Source: an uncultured Pseudomonas sp. (GTDB taxonomy: Bacteria > Pseudomonadota > Gammaproteobacteria > Pseudomonadales > Pseudomonadaceae). From it: a stretch of 44,475 nucleotides of DNA. Of this stretch, positions 1-8,961 are shown piece after piece (the first letter of the stretch is position 1; each line of letters opens with the position of its first letter). A program made the position numbers and the translations under genes. The notes below the pieces were generated by a model. The model did not search any database, was not told where the DNA came from, and saw only the letters and a list, made by a program, of their open reading frames with translations. Location: NCBI RefSeq assembly GCF_946886105.1, contig NZ_CAMPHV010000046.1, forward strand, positions 1 to 44,475, in the 5' to 3' direction.

Positions 1-509
1 CTGCTGGTGTTTACCCGTTGTACGGTGAAGGTCACGGTATCGCTTTGCTGAATCGCCGTGTCGCCGCTCAGCACCTCGACCGCCAGGCTGTGTTCGCCGC
101 GGGCGACTTCGGTCAATTGCAGGCGCGGTACGTTGCTCGGCTGGCCATGGGGTTGGCCATCGAGCAACAGGCGCAGGCGATGGCCGGCGGCCAGGCGCGG
201 TTCGATCAGCACGCCGACGCTGAAGGTGCCGTTGTTCGAGCGCAGGGCTTCGTCGGTGGGGATATCGGTCAACTGCAGCACTTTATAGGCCGGGCCCGCG
301 TCGGGTGCTTTGGGGGCATCCTTGGGAGCGGCGGCGGGCACCTGCATCTCGACCGTATTGGTCGGCGGCAGCTCGATATTTTGCGTTTCGACCCCTTCGG
401 GCGGCTGATTGGTGAATACCGTGTTGCCGTTGGCGTCGGTGTATTTGTAAATCTGCGCCGCCGCCGGTAGCGTCAGGCTCAGTAGTAGGCAGGTGAGTAT
501 CAGGCGCAT
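1..509 (-). CDS. DUF4124 domain-containing exported protein (partial, 3' end outside window)
   Basis: The gene starts at 509 and runs off the left edge, so only about 169 residues are visible. The N-terminus is a typical Sec signal peptide (MRLILTCLLLSLTLPAAA, then QIYKYTDANG). The mature start with its Y-K-Y-T-D-A-N-G-N-T-V-F-T-N-Q-P-P pattern is the DUF4124 signature, a short domain found after the signal peptide of many gamma-proteobacterial envelope proteins. A proline/alanine-rich linker follows, then a beta-rich segment. A GGGAG ribosome binding site lies 7-8 bases before the ATG. It sits downstream of glnA on the same strand, separated from it by the glnA terminator, so it probably has its own promoter. 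The molecular function of DUF4124 proteins is not known. Family call is firm; role is open. Confidence 0.85.
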   Translation of the reverse strand, partial: MRLILTCLLLSLTLPAAAQIYKYTDANGNTVFTNQPPEGVETQNIELPPTNTVEMQVPAAAPKDAPKAPDAGPAYKVLQLTDIPTDEALRSNNGTFSVGVLIEPRLAAGHRLRLLLDGQPHGQPSNVPRLQLTEVARGEHSLAVEVLSGDTAIQQSDTVTFTVQRVNTS

Positions 510-638
510 GGCCAATCTCCCGGATAGAGTCTGCTAAGACTTGCACCGGTGGGCCGCTCTGGCAAGGGCGTCGATGCTGGCGCGTGGATTGGCGCACCAA
601 ACCCGCGCGGCAATTGCCCGTAGCTTTGTCTTCGCCGA

Positions 639-663
639 TAAAAAAGGCCACCCGAAGGTGGCC
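639..663 (-). terminator. Rho-independent terminator of glnA
   Basis: On the minus strand a perfect 7-bp stem GGCCACC/GGTGGCC closes a TTCG tetraloop and is followed by six T residues. It begins 19 bases after the glnA stop, so it should end the glnA transcript before the DUF4124 gene. Confidence 0.9.
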
Positions 664-682
664 TCTTGTTTTGCGTACCGGC

Positions 683-2089
683 TTAGACGCTGTAGTACAG
701 GTCGTATTCCAGCGGGTGTACGAAGGTGCGGACCTTGATTTCTTCTTCGCTCTTCAGCTCGAGGTAAGCGTCGATGAAGTCGTCGGAGAACACGCCGCCC
801 TTGGTCAGGAACGCGCGGCCCTTGTCCAGCTCTTCCAGGGCTTCTTTCAGGCTGCCGCAAACCTGCGGGATCAGCTTGCCTTCTTCCGGCGGCAGATCGT
901 ACAGGTTCTTGTCGGCCGCATCGCCAGGGTGGATCTTGTTCTGGATACCGTCGATACCGGCCATCAGCAGTGCGGCGAAAGCCAGGTACGGGTTGGCTGC
1001 CGGGTCCGGGAAGCGCGCTTCGATGCGGCGGGCTTTCGGGCTGGAGACGTACGGGATGCGGATCGAGGCGGAACGGTTGCGAGCCGAGTAGGCCAGCATT
1101 ACCGGGGCTTCGAAGCCCGGGACCAGACGCTTGTAGGAGTTGGTCGACGGGTTGGTGAAGCCGTTCAGTGCTTTACCGTGCTTGATGATGCCGCCGATGA
1201 AGTACAGGGCGGTATCGGACAGGCCGGCATAGCCTTCGCCAGCGAAGGTGTTCTTGCCGTCTTTGCTGATCGACATGTGCACGTGCATGCCCGAACCGTT
1301 GTCGCCGTACAGCGGCTTCGGCATGAAGGTCGCGGTTTTGCCGTAGGCGTCGGCGACGTTGTGCACGCAGTACTTCAGGGTCTGAACTTCGTCAGCCTTG
1401 GCTACCAGGGTGTTGAACTTCACACCGATTTCGTTCTGGCCGGCAGTCGCCACTTCGTGGTGGTGAACTTCGATGACCAGACCCATTTCTTCCATGGCGT
1501 TACACATGGCGGTACGGATTTCGTGGTCGTGGTCGCACGGCGGAACCGGGAAGTAACCGCCTTTGACGGCCGGGCGGTGGCCCTTGTTGCCGCCTTCGAT
1601 GTCGCCATCGGTGTTCCAGGAACCCTGCTCGGAGTAGATCTTGAACATCGAGCCGGAGATGTCGGACTTGAACTTCACTTCGTCGAAGATGAAGAACTCA
1701 GGCTCCGGGCCGACGAATACGGTGTCGCCGATGCCGGTGCTCTTGAGGAATTCTTCGGCGCGCTTGGCGATCGAACGCGGGTCGCGATCGTAGCCTTGCA
1801 TGGTGCTCGGCTCGACGATGTCGCAGGTCAGGATCAGGGTCGGCTCTTCGGTGAACGGGTCCAGAACGGCGGTGTCGTCGACCGGCATCAGGATCATGTC
1901 GGAAGCTTCGATACCTTTCCAGCCATGGATGGAGGAGCCATCGAACATTTTGCCGTGTTCGAAGAATTCGTCGTCCAGGGCGTCGCGCGCCGGCATGGTC
2001 ACGTGATGCTGTTTGCCCTTGGTGTCAGTGAAGCGCAGGTCAACCCACTTCACGTCGTGTTCTTTGATCAATTGAATCGACTTCGACAT
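683..2089 (-). CDS. glnA: Glutamine synthetase, type I
   Basis: Cytoplasmic enzyme that makes glutamine from glutamate, ammonia and ATP, the main ammonia-assimilation step. The protein is 468 residues, the normal length for the bacterial type I dodecameric enzyme. It starts [18 protein letters not shown], has the MFDGSS loop, the ATP-site motif [17 protein letters not shown], and near the C-terminus NLYDLPPEE, whose Tyr is the adenylylation site used by GlnE. The open frame extends 27 codons further upstream, but the start at 2089 is preceded by a strong TGGAGGA ribosome binding site and matches the family N-terminus. Upstream are a sigma-54 promoter and NtrC-type sites, so transcription should rise under nitrogen limitation. 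It is followed by its own terminator and is probably monocistronic. Confidence 0.98.
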   Translation of the reverse strand: MSKSIQLIKEHDVKWVDLRFTDTKGKQHHVTMPARDALDDEFFEHGKMFDGSSIHGWKGIEASDMILMPVDDTAVLDPFTEEPTLILTCDIVEPSTMQGYDRDPRSIAKRAEEFLKSTGIGDTVFVGPEPEFFIFDEVKFKSDISGSMFKIYSEQGSWNTDGDIEGGNKGHRPAVKGGYFPVPPCDHDHEIRTAMCNAMEEMGLVIEVHHHEVATAGQNEIGVKFNTLVAKADEVQTLKYCVHNVADAYGKTATFMPKPLYGDNGSGMHVHMSISKDGKNTFAGEGYAGLSDTALYFIGGIIKHGKALNGFTNPSTNSYKRLVPGFEAPVMLAYSARNRSASIRIPYVSSPKARRIEARFPDPAANPYLAFAALLMAGIDGIQNKIHPGDAADKNLYDLPPEEGKLIPQVCGSLKEALEELDKGRAFLTKGGVFSDDFIDAYLELKSEEEIKVRTFVHPLEYDLYYSV

Positions 2090-2185
2090 GCTGTCCTCCA
2101 GGTGGATGGGGCTCGAATGGTGAGCCCTCAATAATGCGGTGCAGCCCGGCGGCATAGTCCACCAGGGCAACCTGCCTCACAAGAG

Positions 2186-2201
2186 AGCAAATTGCATGCC
2201 A
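2186..2201 (-). promoter_or_regulatory. Sigma-54 (RpoN) promoter of glnA
   Basis: The minus strand reads TGGCATGCAATTTGCT. This matches the -24/-12 consensus TGGCAC-N5-TTGCA with the exact five-base spacing and the invariant GG and GC. It lies about 100 bases before the glnA start. With the NtrC-like sites further upstream it forms a classic nitrogen-controlled promoter. Confidence 0.85.
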
Positions 2202-2273
2202 GTGCCCCGGAATGGGCAAAGTGCCTGAAACTCAGGCGTGGCGGGGGCTCACCGGTCATGGCTAATAAATATT

Positions 2274-2290
2274 TGCACCATGTTGGTGCT
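2274..2290. promoter_or_regulatory. NtrC enhancer site, strong
   Basis: The inverted repeat TGCACCA-TGT-TGGTGCT is a near-perfect match to the NtrC operator TGCACC-N5-GGTGCA. It lies about 75-90 bases upstream of the sigma-54 element, a usual enhancer distance for glnA. Confidence 0.85.
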
Positions 2291-2304
2291 TGTTAATTGT
2301 ATTG

Positions 2305-2321
2305 CGCACCTTTGTAGTGCG
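2305..2321. promoter_or_regulatory. Second, weaker NtrC-like site
   Basis: CGCACC-TTTGT-AGTGCG keeps the GCACC-N5-xGTGC core of the NtrC operator with one mismatch in each half. Its centre is about 31 bases (three helical turns) from the first site, which suits cooperative binding of two dimers. It also lies just upstream of the likely thiI promoter. Confidence 0.6.
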
Positions 2322-2369
2322 CGCCGGGTCAATGAGAGTATTTTTGGTCAAAGCTTGAGCAATTTCCGC

Positions 2370-2375
2370 TATAAT
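2370..2375 (+). promoter_or_regulatory. Likely -10 element for thiI
   Basis: A perfect TATAAT hexamer in the context GCTATAATCCGCGCCCC lies 43 bases before the thiI ATG. No good -35 box is seen at 16-18 bases; TTGGTC is 20 bases away. The -10 is clear, the complete promoter is not. Confidence 0.5.
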
Positions 2376-2418
2376 CCGCGCCCCTGTTTTTTTGGCCGGC
2401 ATGGCGCACCCTGTTTTC

Positions 2419-3873
2419 ATGAAACTGATCGTTAAAGTCTTCCCGGAAATCACCATCAAGAGCCGGCCGGTGCGTAAGCACTTTATCCGGCAGCTGGCGA
2501 AGAATATTCGGTCGGTTTTGCGTGAGCTCGATCCGCAGCTGCAAGTCAGCGGCGTGTGGGACAACCTGGAAGTCGAAACCCGTATCGACGACGAGAAGAT
2601 CCTCCAGGCGATGATCGAGCGACTCGCCTGCCTGCCGGGCATCACCCATTTCCTCCAGGTCGACGAATATCCCCTCGGCGATTTCGATGACGTGCTGGAA
2701 AAGTGCAAACAGCATTTCGCCGCACAACTGCCGGGCAAGATCTTCGCCGTGCGCTGCAAGCGCGCCGGCAAGCACAGCTTCAGCTCCATGGATATCGAGC
2801 GTTATGTCGGTAGCCAGCTGCGCCAGCAGTGCGGCGCCGCCGGCATCGACCTGAAGCACCCAGAAGTGGAAGTGCGCATGGAGATCCGCGACCAGCGCCT
2901 GTTCGTCATCCATAACCAGCACCAGGGCCTGGGCGGTTATCCGCTGGGTTCGCTGGAGCAGACCCTGGTGCTGATGTCCGGTGGTTTCGATTCCACGGTC
3001 GCCGCTTATCAAATGATGCGCCGCGGGCTGATCACCCATTTCTGCTTCTTCAACCTCGGCGGCCGCGCCCACGAGTTGGGGGTGATGGAAGTCGCCCACT
3101 ACCTGTGGCAGAAATTCGGCAGTTCCCAGCGTGTGCTGTTTATCAGCGTGCCCTTCGAGGAAGTGCTCGGCGAGATTCTCGGCAAGGTCGACAACAGCCA
3201 GATGGGCGTGATTCTCAAGCGCATGATGCTGCGCGCCTCGACGCGCATGGCCGAGCGTCTGCAGATCCATGCGTTGGTCACCGGCGAGGCGATTTCCCAG
3301 GTCTCCAGTCAGACCCTGCCGAACCTTTCGGTGATCGATGCGGCCACCGACATGCTGGTGCTGCGCCCGCTGATCGCCAGCCACAAGCAGGACATCATCG
3401 ACACCGCAACGGCCATCGGCACCGCCGAGTTCGCCAAGCACATGCCGGAATATTGCGGGGTGATTTCGGTCAACCCGACGACCAAGGCCAAGCCCGAGCG
3501 CATCGCCTACGAGGAAGCGCAGTTCGATATGGCGATCCTCGAACGCGCGATCGAGCGCGCGACGCTGCTGCCGATCGACAAGGTGATCGACGAGCTGGGC
3601 AAGGACCTCAAGGTCGAAGAAGTCGGCGAAGCCCTGGCCGGCCATGTGGTGATCGACATCCGCCACCCCGATAACGCCGAAGAGCAGCCCTTGCAGCTGC
3701 CCGGCATCGAAGTGCAGACGCTGCCGTTCTACGCCTTGAACAGCCGTTTCAAAGAGTTGGATGCCAATCGGCAATACCTGCTGTATTGCGATAAAGGCGT
3801 TATGAGTCGTTTGCATGCCCACCATTTGCTCAACGAGGGGCATGCCAATGTGCGCGTTTATCGTCCGGCATAA
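2419..3873 (+). CDS. thiI: tRNA 4-thiouridine synthase ThiI with C-terminal rhodanese domain
   Basis: ThiI moves sulfur from a cysteine desulfurase persulfide to uridine 8 of tRNA (s4U) and, in many enterobacteria, to ThiS for thiamine thiazole. The 484-residue protein has the N-terminal ferredoxin-like and THUMP domains, then the PP-loop ATP-pyrophosphatase motif SGGFDS at residues 187-192. The MPEYCGV Cys follows, and the C-terminal rhodanese domain carries its sulfur-carrying Cys in LLYCDKG (about residue 457). The rhodanese part is the long E. coli-type architecture; many other bacteria have a shorter ThiI. The open frame begins earlier, but [18 protein letters not shown] is the family N-terminus. 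The ribosome binding site is weak. It is divergent from glnA and followed by typA. Confidence 0.97.
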   Translation: MKLIVKVFPEITIKSRPVRKHFIRQLAKNIRSVLRELDPQLQVSGVWDNLEVETRIDDEKILQAMIERLACLPGITHFLQVDEYPLGDFDDVLEKCKQHFAAQLPGKIFAVRCKRAGKHSFSSMDIERYVGSQLRQQCGAAGIDLKHPEVEVRMEIRDQRLFVIHNQHQGLGGYPLGSLEQTLVLMSGGFDSTVAAYQMMRRGLITHFCFFNLGGRAHELGVMEVAHYLWQKFGSSQRVLFISVPFEEVLGEILGKVDNSQMGVILKRMMLRASTRMAERLQIHALVTGEAISQVSSQTLPNLSVIDAATDMLVLRPLIASHKQDIIDTATAIGTAEFAKHMPEYCGVISVNPTTKAKPERIAYEEAQFDMAILERAIERATLLPIDKVIDELGKDLKVEEVGEALAGHVVIDIRHPDNAEEQPLQLPGIEVQTLPFYALNSRFKELDANRQYLLYCDKGVMSRLHAHHLLNEGHANVRVYRPA

Positions 3874-3887
3874 GACGCCCGGGTTGA

Positions 3888-3907
3888 ATGGCGGGAGCAT
3901 CCGCCAT
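3888..3907 (+). terminator. Hairpin after thiI, possible weak terminator
   Basis: A perfect 7-bp stem ATGGCGG/CCGCCAT with a six-base loop sits 15 bases after the thiI stop. No run of T follows, so it may be an RNA 3'-end stabiliser or a Rho-dependent end rather than an intrinsic terminator. Confidence 0.3.
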
Positions 3908-4036
3908 CGCCCTCCCGACCATCAGGCAGTTTGACGCTGCCGCCATGCCTTTACACCGCCTGGCCGAATTCGCATTTAGTTAATACTCGCCGCCTAGACT
4001 TAGCGGCACACCGAATCCTCTGATCGAGATACACAA

Positions 4037-5857
4037 GTGATCGAAAATCTACGCAACATCGCCATCATCGCCCACGTCGACCACGGTAAGACCACCCTGG
4101 TAGACAAACTCCTGCGCCAGTCCGGCACCCTCGAGCGCAACGAGCTCAACGACGAGCGCGTGATGGACAGCAACGACCAGGAAAAAGAGCGCGGCATCAC
4201 CATTCTGGCGAAGAACACCGCAATCAACTGGAACGGCTACCACATCAACATCGTCGACACCCCCGGCCACGCCGACTTCGGCGGCGAAGTGGAGCGCGTG
4301 ATGTCGATGGTCGACTCGGTACTGCTGCTGGTCGACGCCCAGGACGGCCCGATGCCGCAAACCCGCTTCGTGACCAAGAAGGCCTTCGAAGCCGGCCTGC
4401 GTCCGATCGTGGTGATCAACAAGGTCGACCGTCCGGGCGCGCGTCCGGACTGGGTTCTGGATCAGATCTTCGACCTGTTCGACAACCTCGGCGCCACCGA
4501 AGAACAGCTGGACTTCAAAGTCGTCTACGCCTCGGCCCTGAACGGCATCGCCGGTCTCGACCACAGCGACATGGCCGAAGACATGACCCCGCTGTACCAG
4601 TCCATCGTCGACAACGTGCCGGCGCCGTCGGTCGACCGCGACGGTCCGTTCCAGATGCAGATTTCCGCCCTGGACTACAACAGCTTCCTCGGCGTTATCG
4701 GCGTGGGCCGTATCGCCCGCGGCCGCGTCAAGCCGAACACCCCGGTGGTCGCCATCGATACCGAAGGCAAGCGCCGCAACGGCCGTATCCTCAAGCTGAT
4801 GGGCCACCACGGTCTGCACCGCGTCGATGTGGAAGAAGCGGCAGCCGGCGACATCGTCTGCATCAGCGGCATGGACGAGCTGTTCATCTCCGACACCCTG
4901 TGTGATATCAACAACGTCGAGGCGATGAAGCCGCTGACCGTCGACGAGCCGACCGTTTCCATGACCTTCCAGGTCAACGACTCGCCGTTCTGCGGTAAGG
5001 AAGGCAAGTTCGTCACCAGCCGCAACATCAAGGAGCGTCTGGACAAGGAGCTGCTGTACAACGTGGCCCTGCGCGTGGAAGAAGGCGACAGCGCCGACAA
5101 GTTCAAGGTCTCCGGCCGTGGCGAACTGCACCTCTCGGTACTGATCGAAACCATGCGTCGCGAAGGCTTCGAAATGGGCGTCGGCCGTCCGGAAGTGATC
5201 ATCCGCGAAGTCGACGGCGTCAAGCAGGAACCCTACGAGAACGTCACCATCGACATCCCTGAAGAATCCCAGGGCAAGGTCATGGAAGAAATGGGTCTGC
5301 GTAAGGGCGACCTGACCAACATGTCGCCGGATGGCAAGGGCCGTGTACGCCTGGAATACAACATCCCGGCCCGTGGTCTGATCGGTTTCCGTAACCAGTT
5401 CCTGACCCTGACCAACGGTGCGGGCATCCTGACCTCGATCTTCGATCGTTACGACACCATGAAGTCCGGCCACATGTCCGGTCGTCAGAACGGCGTACTG
5501 GTCTCGGTCGAGACCGGCAAGGCGCTGACCTACTCGCTGGAAACCCTGCAGGCGCGCGGCAAGCTGTTCGTCGAGCACGGCCAGGAGATCTACAACGGTC
5601 AGATCGTCGGTCTGAACAGCCGCGACAACGACCTGGGCGTTAACCCCACCAAGGGCAAGAAGCTCGACAACATGCGTGCTTCCGGCAAGGACGAAACCAT
5701 CGCCCTGGTGCCGCCGGTACGTTTCACCCTGGAACAGGCTCTCGAGTTCATCCAGGACGACGAGCTGTGCGAAGTGACGCCGAAGTCGATCCGTCTGCGT
5801 AAGAAGATCCTCGACGAAGGCGAGCGCACCCGTGCCGCGAAGAAAGCCAAGGCCTGA
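4037..5857 (+). CDS. typA: Ribosome-associated GTPase TypA/BipA
   Basis: Translational GTPase of the EF-G/LepA family that binds 70S ribosomes and supports 50S assembly, growth at low temperature and stress responses. In Pseudomonas it also affects virulence traits and antibiotic tolerance. The protein is 606 residues, normal length. G1 is [10 protein letters not shown] near residue 11, the G2/switch region contains [12 protein letters not shown]3 is [15 protein letters not shown]4 is [10 protein letters not shown], and the BipA-specific C-terminal domain follows ([14 protein letters not shown]). The start is GTG at 4037, giving the family N-terminus [19 protein letters not shown]. The ribosome binding site is weak (a GAG about 10 bases upstream). 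A strong terminator follows. Confidence 0.98.
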   Translation: MIENLRNIAIIAHVDHGKTTLVDKLLRQSGTLERNELNDERVMDSNDQEKERGITILAKNTAINWNGYHINIVDTPGHADFGGEVERVMSMVDSVLLLVDAQDGPMPQTRFVTKKAFEAGLRPIVVINKVDRPGARPDWVLDQIFDLFDNLGATEEQLDFKVVYASALNGIAGLDHSDMAEDMTPLYQSIVDNVPAPSVDRDGPFQMQISALDYNSFLGVIGVGRIARGRVKPNTPVVAIDTEGKRRNGRILKLMGHHGLHRVDVEEAAAGDIVCISGMDELFISDTLCDINNVEAMKPLTVDEPTVSMTFQVNDSPFCGKEGKFVTSRNIKERLDKELLYNVALRVEEGDSADKFKVSGRGELHLSVLIETMRREGFEMGVGRPEVIIREVDGVKQEPYENVTIDIPEESQGKVMEEMGLRKGDLTNMSPDGKGRVRLEYNIPARGLIGFRNQFLTLTNGAGILTSIFDRYDTMKSGHMSGRQNGVLVSVETGKALTYSLETLQARGKLFVEHGQEIYNGQIVGLNSRDNDLGVNPTKGKKLDNMRASGKDETIALVPPVRFTLEQALEFIQDDELCEVTPKSIRLRKKILDEGERTRAAKKAKA

Positions 5858-5880
5858 TCCTCAAGCCTGGTGATTGAAAA

Positions 5881-5915
5881 GCCCCCGTCGGCGCAGGCCG
5901 GCGGGGGCTTTTTTG
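5881..5915 (+). terminator. Rho-independent terminator of typA
   Basis: A 12-bp stem (GCCCCCGTCGGC with GCCGGCGGGGGC, one T-G wobble) with a GCAG loop, followed by six T. It starts 23 bases after the typA stop. Confidence 0.92.
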
Positions 5916-6162
5916 TAGTTGGACAGTCCTGAACGAGCGCTCTGGGCCGGCTAAGCCTTGTCCATCGAAGCGCAGTGGCATCTTGCCAACCACGGGCTAG
6001 GCTTCAGTCAACCCGGGTGTTGTCTTTCCGGGCGCTGAGCGAGCTGGATGGGGCGTGCCGGCGGTTGCGACCGCGCAAGTTACCGGAGCTGGCGTTGGCT
6101 CAGGCGGGCGGCACGGTTCCGGATAACCGGCATCGGTGCGTCATAACGCTGAGGTGCGCGAG
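5916..6162. other. Gene-free stretch between typA and the autotransporter
   Basis: No convincing gene, RNA or repeat was found between the typA terminator and the autotransporter start. The promoter of the autotransporter should lie here, but I see no clear -35/-10 pair. Only a GATAAC at about 6122 and a GAGG ribosome binding site at 6151-6154 stand out. Confidence 0.4.
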
Positions 6163-8934
6163 ATGAATGGTTGCCATGTTGGTGGGCGGCGCTGGGCGGG
6201 ATTTTTCGCAGGGCTTTGCATGGCTTTGCTAACTGCCAGCAGCCAGGCGCTGGACTTCAATAATTCGGAGTCGGCGGGCAATGCGACTATCGACAACGAA
6301 AATGACACCCTCACCTTCAATGACCAGAGCGACGCTGGCACCGCAACGGTTGATAACGACACCGGCACCGTGATCTTTAACGATCAGAGTACGGCGGCGA
6401 ATGCCACCATCGTCAACATCGACGATGCCACCACCGAGTTTTACGATCAGAGCAGCGCAGGTAGCGCCACCCTGACCAATGAGTTGGATGGCAGCACCGA
6501 ATTTCATGGCAGCAGCAGCGCGAGCGACGCCACCATCTTCACCGAGGATGGCGGCAGCACCGAGTTCAACGGTAACAGCACCGCAGGCAATGCCCGCCTG
6601 ATCGCCAACGACAGTGGCTTTGTGGATTTCTCCGGCAGCACCGGGCCGAATGGCGATAACCGTCTATCGGTGGGCTCCGTCGAGGGTAGCGGCAACTTCT
6701 TTCTGGGCTCGGTGTTGCTGAGCGTCGGCTCCAACAATCTTTCCACCGAAATGTCCGGACAGTTCAGCGATGGCACGGGTGCCGGCCTGACCAAAGTTGG
6801 CACCGGCATCCTGACCCTGAGTGGCGACAGCAGCGACATCTTCAATGCGGCGATCATCATCGAAGGCGGGCTGATCAACTTCAATAGCGCGGCCAGTTTT
6901 GGTGATGGCAGCATCACCCTCGATGGTGGCGGCCTGCAATGGGCAACGGGCACCACGACCGATATCTCCGACCGGCTTACCCCGCTGGGAGGCGCTGGCG
7001 GCGTCTTCGATACCAATGGCAACGACGTGACCCTGGCCACGGCGCTGAGCGGCAGCGGCGCCCTGAGCAAAACCGGGAATGGTTTATTGCTGCTCAATGC
7101 GATCAACGGCTACAGCGGCGGCACGCTGCTACAAGCCGGCACCCTGCGTCAGGGCGTGGCCGGCGGTCTGGTCGGCAACAGCGCCTATACCATCAACGGC
7201 GGCACCCTGGATCTAAATGATTTCGACCTGAGCATGAGCTCCCTGGCCGGCAGCGGCGGCGCGTTGGCATTGGGCAGCGCTCACCTGACGGTGAACCAGA
7301 CCGGCAACAGCAGCTATGCCGGCAGTATCGGCGGCAGCGGCGGTTTGACCAAACTGGGCGTGGGCACCCTGACCTTGAGCGGCAACAGCAGCTATACCGG
7401 CGCAACCCAGGTGGACGGCGGAAGCCTGTTGGTCAATGGTTCGCTGCTTTCCGCGGTGACGGTCGGCAGCGGCGCCATTTTAGGCGGTGACGGCAGCGTC
7501 GGTGCTACGCAAGTGGATGCGGGCGGCACCCTGGCGCCCGGCAATTCCATCGGCACGTTGTTTATCAATGGCGACCTGAGTTTCGACAGTGCCTCCATTT
7601 ATCAGGTGGAGGTCGATCCGGCCGGTAACACCGATCTGCTGGTGGTCAGCGGTCAGGCCGGCCTGGCCGGTACCGTTCAGGTGCTGGCCGGGCCTGGCGC
7701 ATACGCCCTGGGCACTGTGTATAGCATTTTGCAGAGCGGCAGCCCGCTGCTCGGACAGTTCGATGCGGTGACCAGCAACCTGGCGTTTCTCGACCCGAGC
7801 CTGACCTACAGCAGTAACGAGGTGTTCCTGACCCTGCTGCGCAACGACATCAGTTTCGAAAGCCTGGCTATCACCCACAACCAGCGTGCCTTCGCCACTG
7901 GCGCGCGAAACCTACCGGCGAGCAACGAAGTGCTGCGCACCCTGATCAACCTGGACAGCGCCGCGGTGCCCGATGCCTATTCGAGGCTGTCTGGCGACGC
8001 CCATCCCAGCTTCGCCTCGGCGCTGTTGCTGGACGATCTGAATATGCCCTGGATGCCGCTGGATAATCTGAGTCGCAACCTCGACGCGCCAGAACGGGCG
8101 TTACCGTTCTGGGTGCAGCTGCAGGGCGGGCGGCAGAAAAGCGCTGACGACGGTAATGCTGGCGAAGTCATCCTCGATCATGAAGGCCTGCTGTTCGGTG
8201 GCGACTGGCCGATATTCGGGAATTGGCGCCTGGGCGCGGCCTTTGGTTATGGTCCGCAGCAACTGGGGGTGAGTTCGCGTAGCGCCCGCGCCGATACCGC
8301 TAGCTATCGCTCCTCGGTCTATGCCGGCAACCAGATGCCGCTGCCGGGCGGAAAACTGAAGTTTTCACTCGGCGCGACCTACAGCGAGCACCAACTGGAC
8401 AGTAGGCGCAACCTGCAACTGGTCGATGGCGCGCAGCGTCTGGTCAGCGATTACGCGGTCGGCATCGCCCAGGGCTTCAGCGAATTGTCCTACCGTATGG
8501 GTGACGACCAGCAGGCTTACCTCGAACCCTTCGCCCGTTTGGTAAGCATCGACCAGCGCAGCGAGGACTTCCGCGAGCGCGGTGGCAGCGCGGCATTGAC
8601 CGCGGCCAGCCAGGCCAGCCAATTGCTCAGCTCTACCCTGGGCCTGCGTGGCCAGCAGAAGTTCAAGTTGCTAGAACGCGAGTTGGTTCTCAAGGGCGCC
8701 TTGGCCATGCGCCAGTTGCAAGGCGATCTGCGCCCGGAAATGGAGCTGCGCCTGGACCAGGGGGAGCCGTTCGAAGTGCAGGGCACCGAGTTACCGAGAA
8801 ACAGCCTGTTGCTGGATGTGCACGCCGATTACGCGATCGCCCCCGGCCTGGGCCTGGATATCCGCTACAAGGGCATGACCGGCTCCGGCAGCGAAGGCAA
8901 CGGGTTCTCCGCCAGCTTGCGCTGGCGCTTGTAG
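6163..8934 (+). CDS. Type V autotransporter, beta-helix passenger with autotransporter-associated repeats
   Basis: A 923-residue outer-membrane autotransporter. I chose the ATG at 6163 because it has a GAGG site 8 bases upstream and gives a clean signal peptide (hydrophobic AGFFAGLCMALLTASSQA, cleavage near residue 29). Residues 32-155 are six 20-21-residue repeats of the form F-n-d-q-S-x-A-g-x-A-t. Then come several autotransporter-associated beta-strand repeats (for example LTKLGVGTLTLSGNSSYTG) and the typical end-of-passenger segment with GGTLAPGNSIGTL. From about residue 640 to the C-terminus is the beta-barrel, ending GFSASLRWRL. No protease or lipase active site is visible in the passenger, so adhesion or surface display is more likely than catalysis. 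The gene stands alone and converges on algG with only 27 bases between the stops. The natural ligand is unknown. Confidence 0.9.
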   Translation: MNGCHVGGRRWAGFFAGLCMALLTASSQALDFNNSESAGNATIDNENDTLTFNDQSDAGTATVDNDTGTVIFNDQSTAANATIVNIDDATTEFYDQSSAGSATLTNELDGSTEFHGSSSASDATIFTEDGGSTEFNGNSTAGNARLIANDSGFVDFSGSTGPNGDNRLSVGSVEGSGNFFLGSVLLSVGSNNLSTEMSGQFSDGTGAGLTKVGTGILTLSGDSSDIFNAAIIIEGGLINFNSAASFGDGSITLDGGGLQWATGTTTDISDRLTPLGGAGGVFDTNGNDVTLATALSGSGALSKTGNGLLLLNAINGYSGGTLLQAGTLRQGVAGGLVGNSAYTINGGTLDLNDFDLSMSSLAGSGGALALGSAHLTVNQTGNSSYAGSIGGSGGLTKLGVGTLTLSGNSSYTGATQVDGGSLLVNGSLLSAVTVGSGAILGGDGSVGATQVDAGGTLAPGNSIGTLFINGDLSFDSASIYQVEVDPAGNTDLLVVSGQAGLAGTVQVLAGPGAYALGTVYSILQSGSPLLGQFDAVTSNLAFLDPSLTYSSNEVFLTLLRNDISFESLAITHNQRAFATGARNLPASNEVLRTLINLDSAAVPDAYSRLSGDAHPSFASALLLDDLNMPWMPLDNLSRNLDAPERALPFWVQLQGGRQKSADDGNAGEVILDHEGLLFGGDWPIFGNWRLGAAFGYGPQQLGVSSRSARADTASYRSSVYAGNQMPLPGGKLKFSLGATYSEHQLDSRRNLQLVDGAQRLVSDYAVGIAQGFSELSYRMGDDQQAYLEPFARLVSIDQRSEDFRERGGSAALTAASQASQLLSSTLGLRGQQKFKLLERELVLKGALAMRQLQGDLRPEMELRLDQGEPFEVQGTELPRNSLLLDVHADYAIAPGLGLDIRYKGMTGSGSEGNGFSASLRWRL
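6256..6627 (+). repeat. Six tandem 20-21-residue protein repeats in the autotransporter passenger
   Basis: Each unit starts with Phe and has Ser, Ala and Ala at fixed places, for example FNDQSDAGTATVDNDTGTVI followed by FNDQSTAANATIVNIDDATT. The spacing of 20-21 residues suits one coil of a beta-helix or beta-roll. The DNA copies have diverged, so this is an old expansion rather than an unstable microsatellite. Confidence 0.75.
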
Positions 8935-8961
8935 TTTCTAGGCCTGGAACAGCCGCACCGA

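Noticed and set aside
584..2134. A 516-codon open frame on the plus strand opposite glnA
   Set aside because: It is exactly antisense to the conserved glnA frame and covers its terminator and promoter side. Its composition is that of a complementary-strand shadow.
8935..8961. A shared terminator between the autotransporter and algG
   Set aside because: The 27-base gap has no stem-loop and no T run on either strand.
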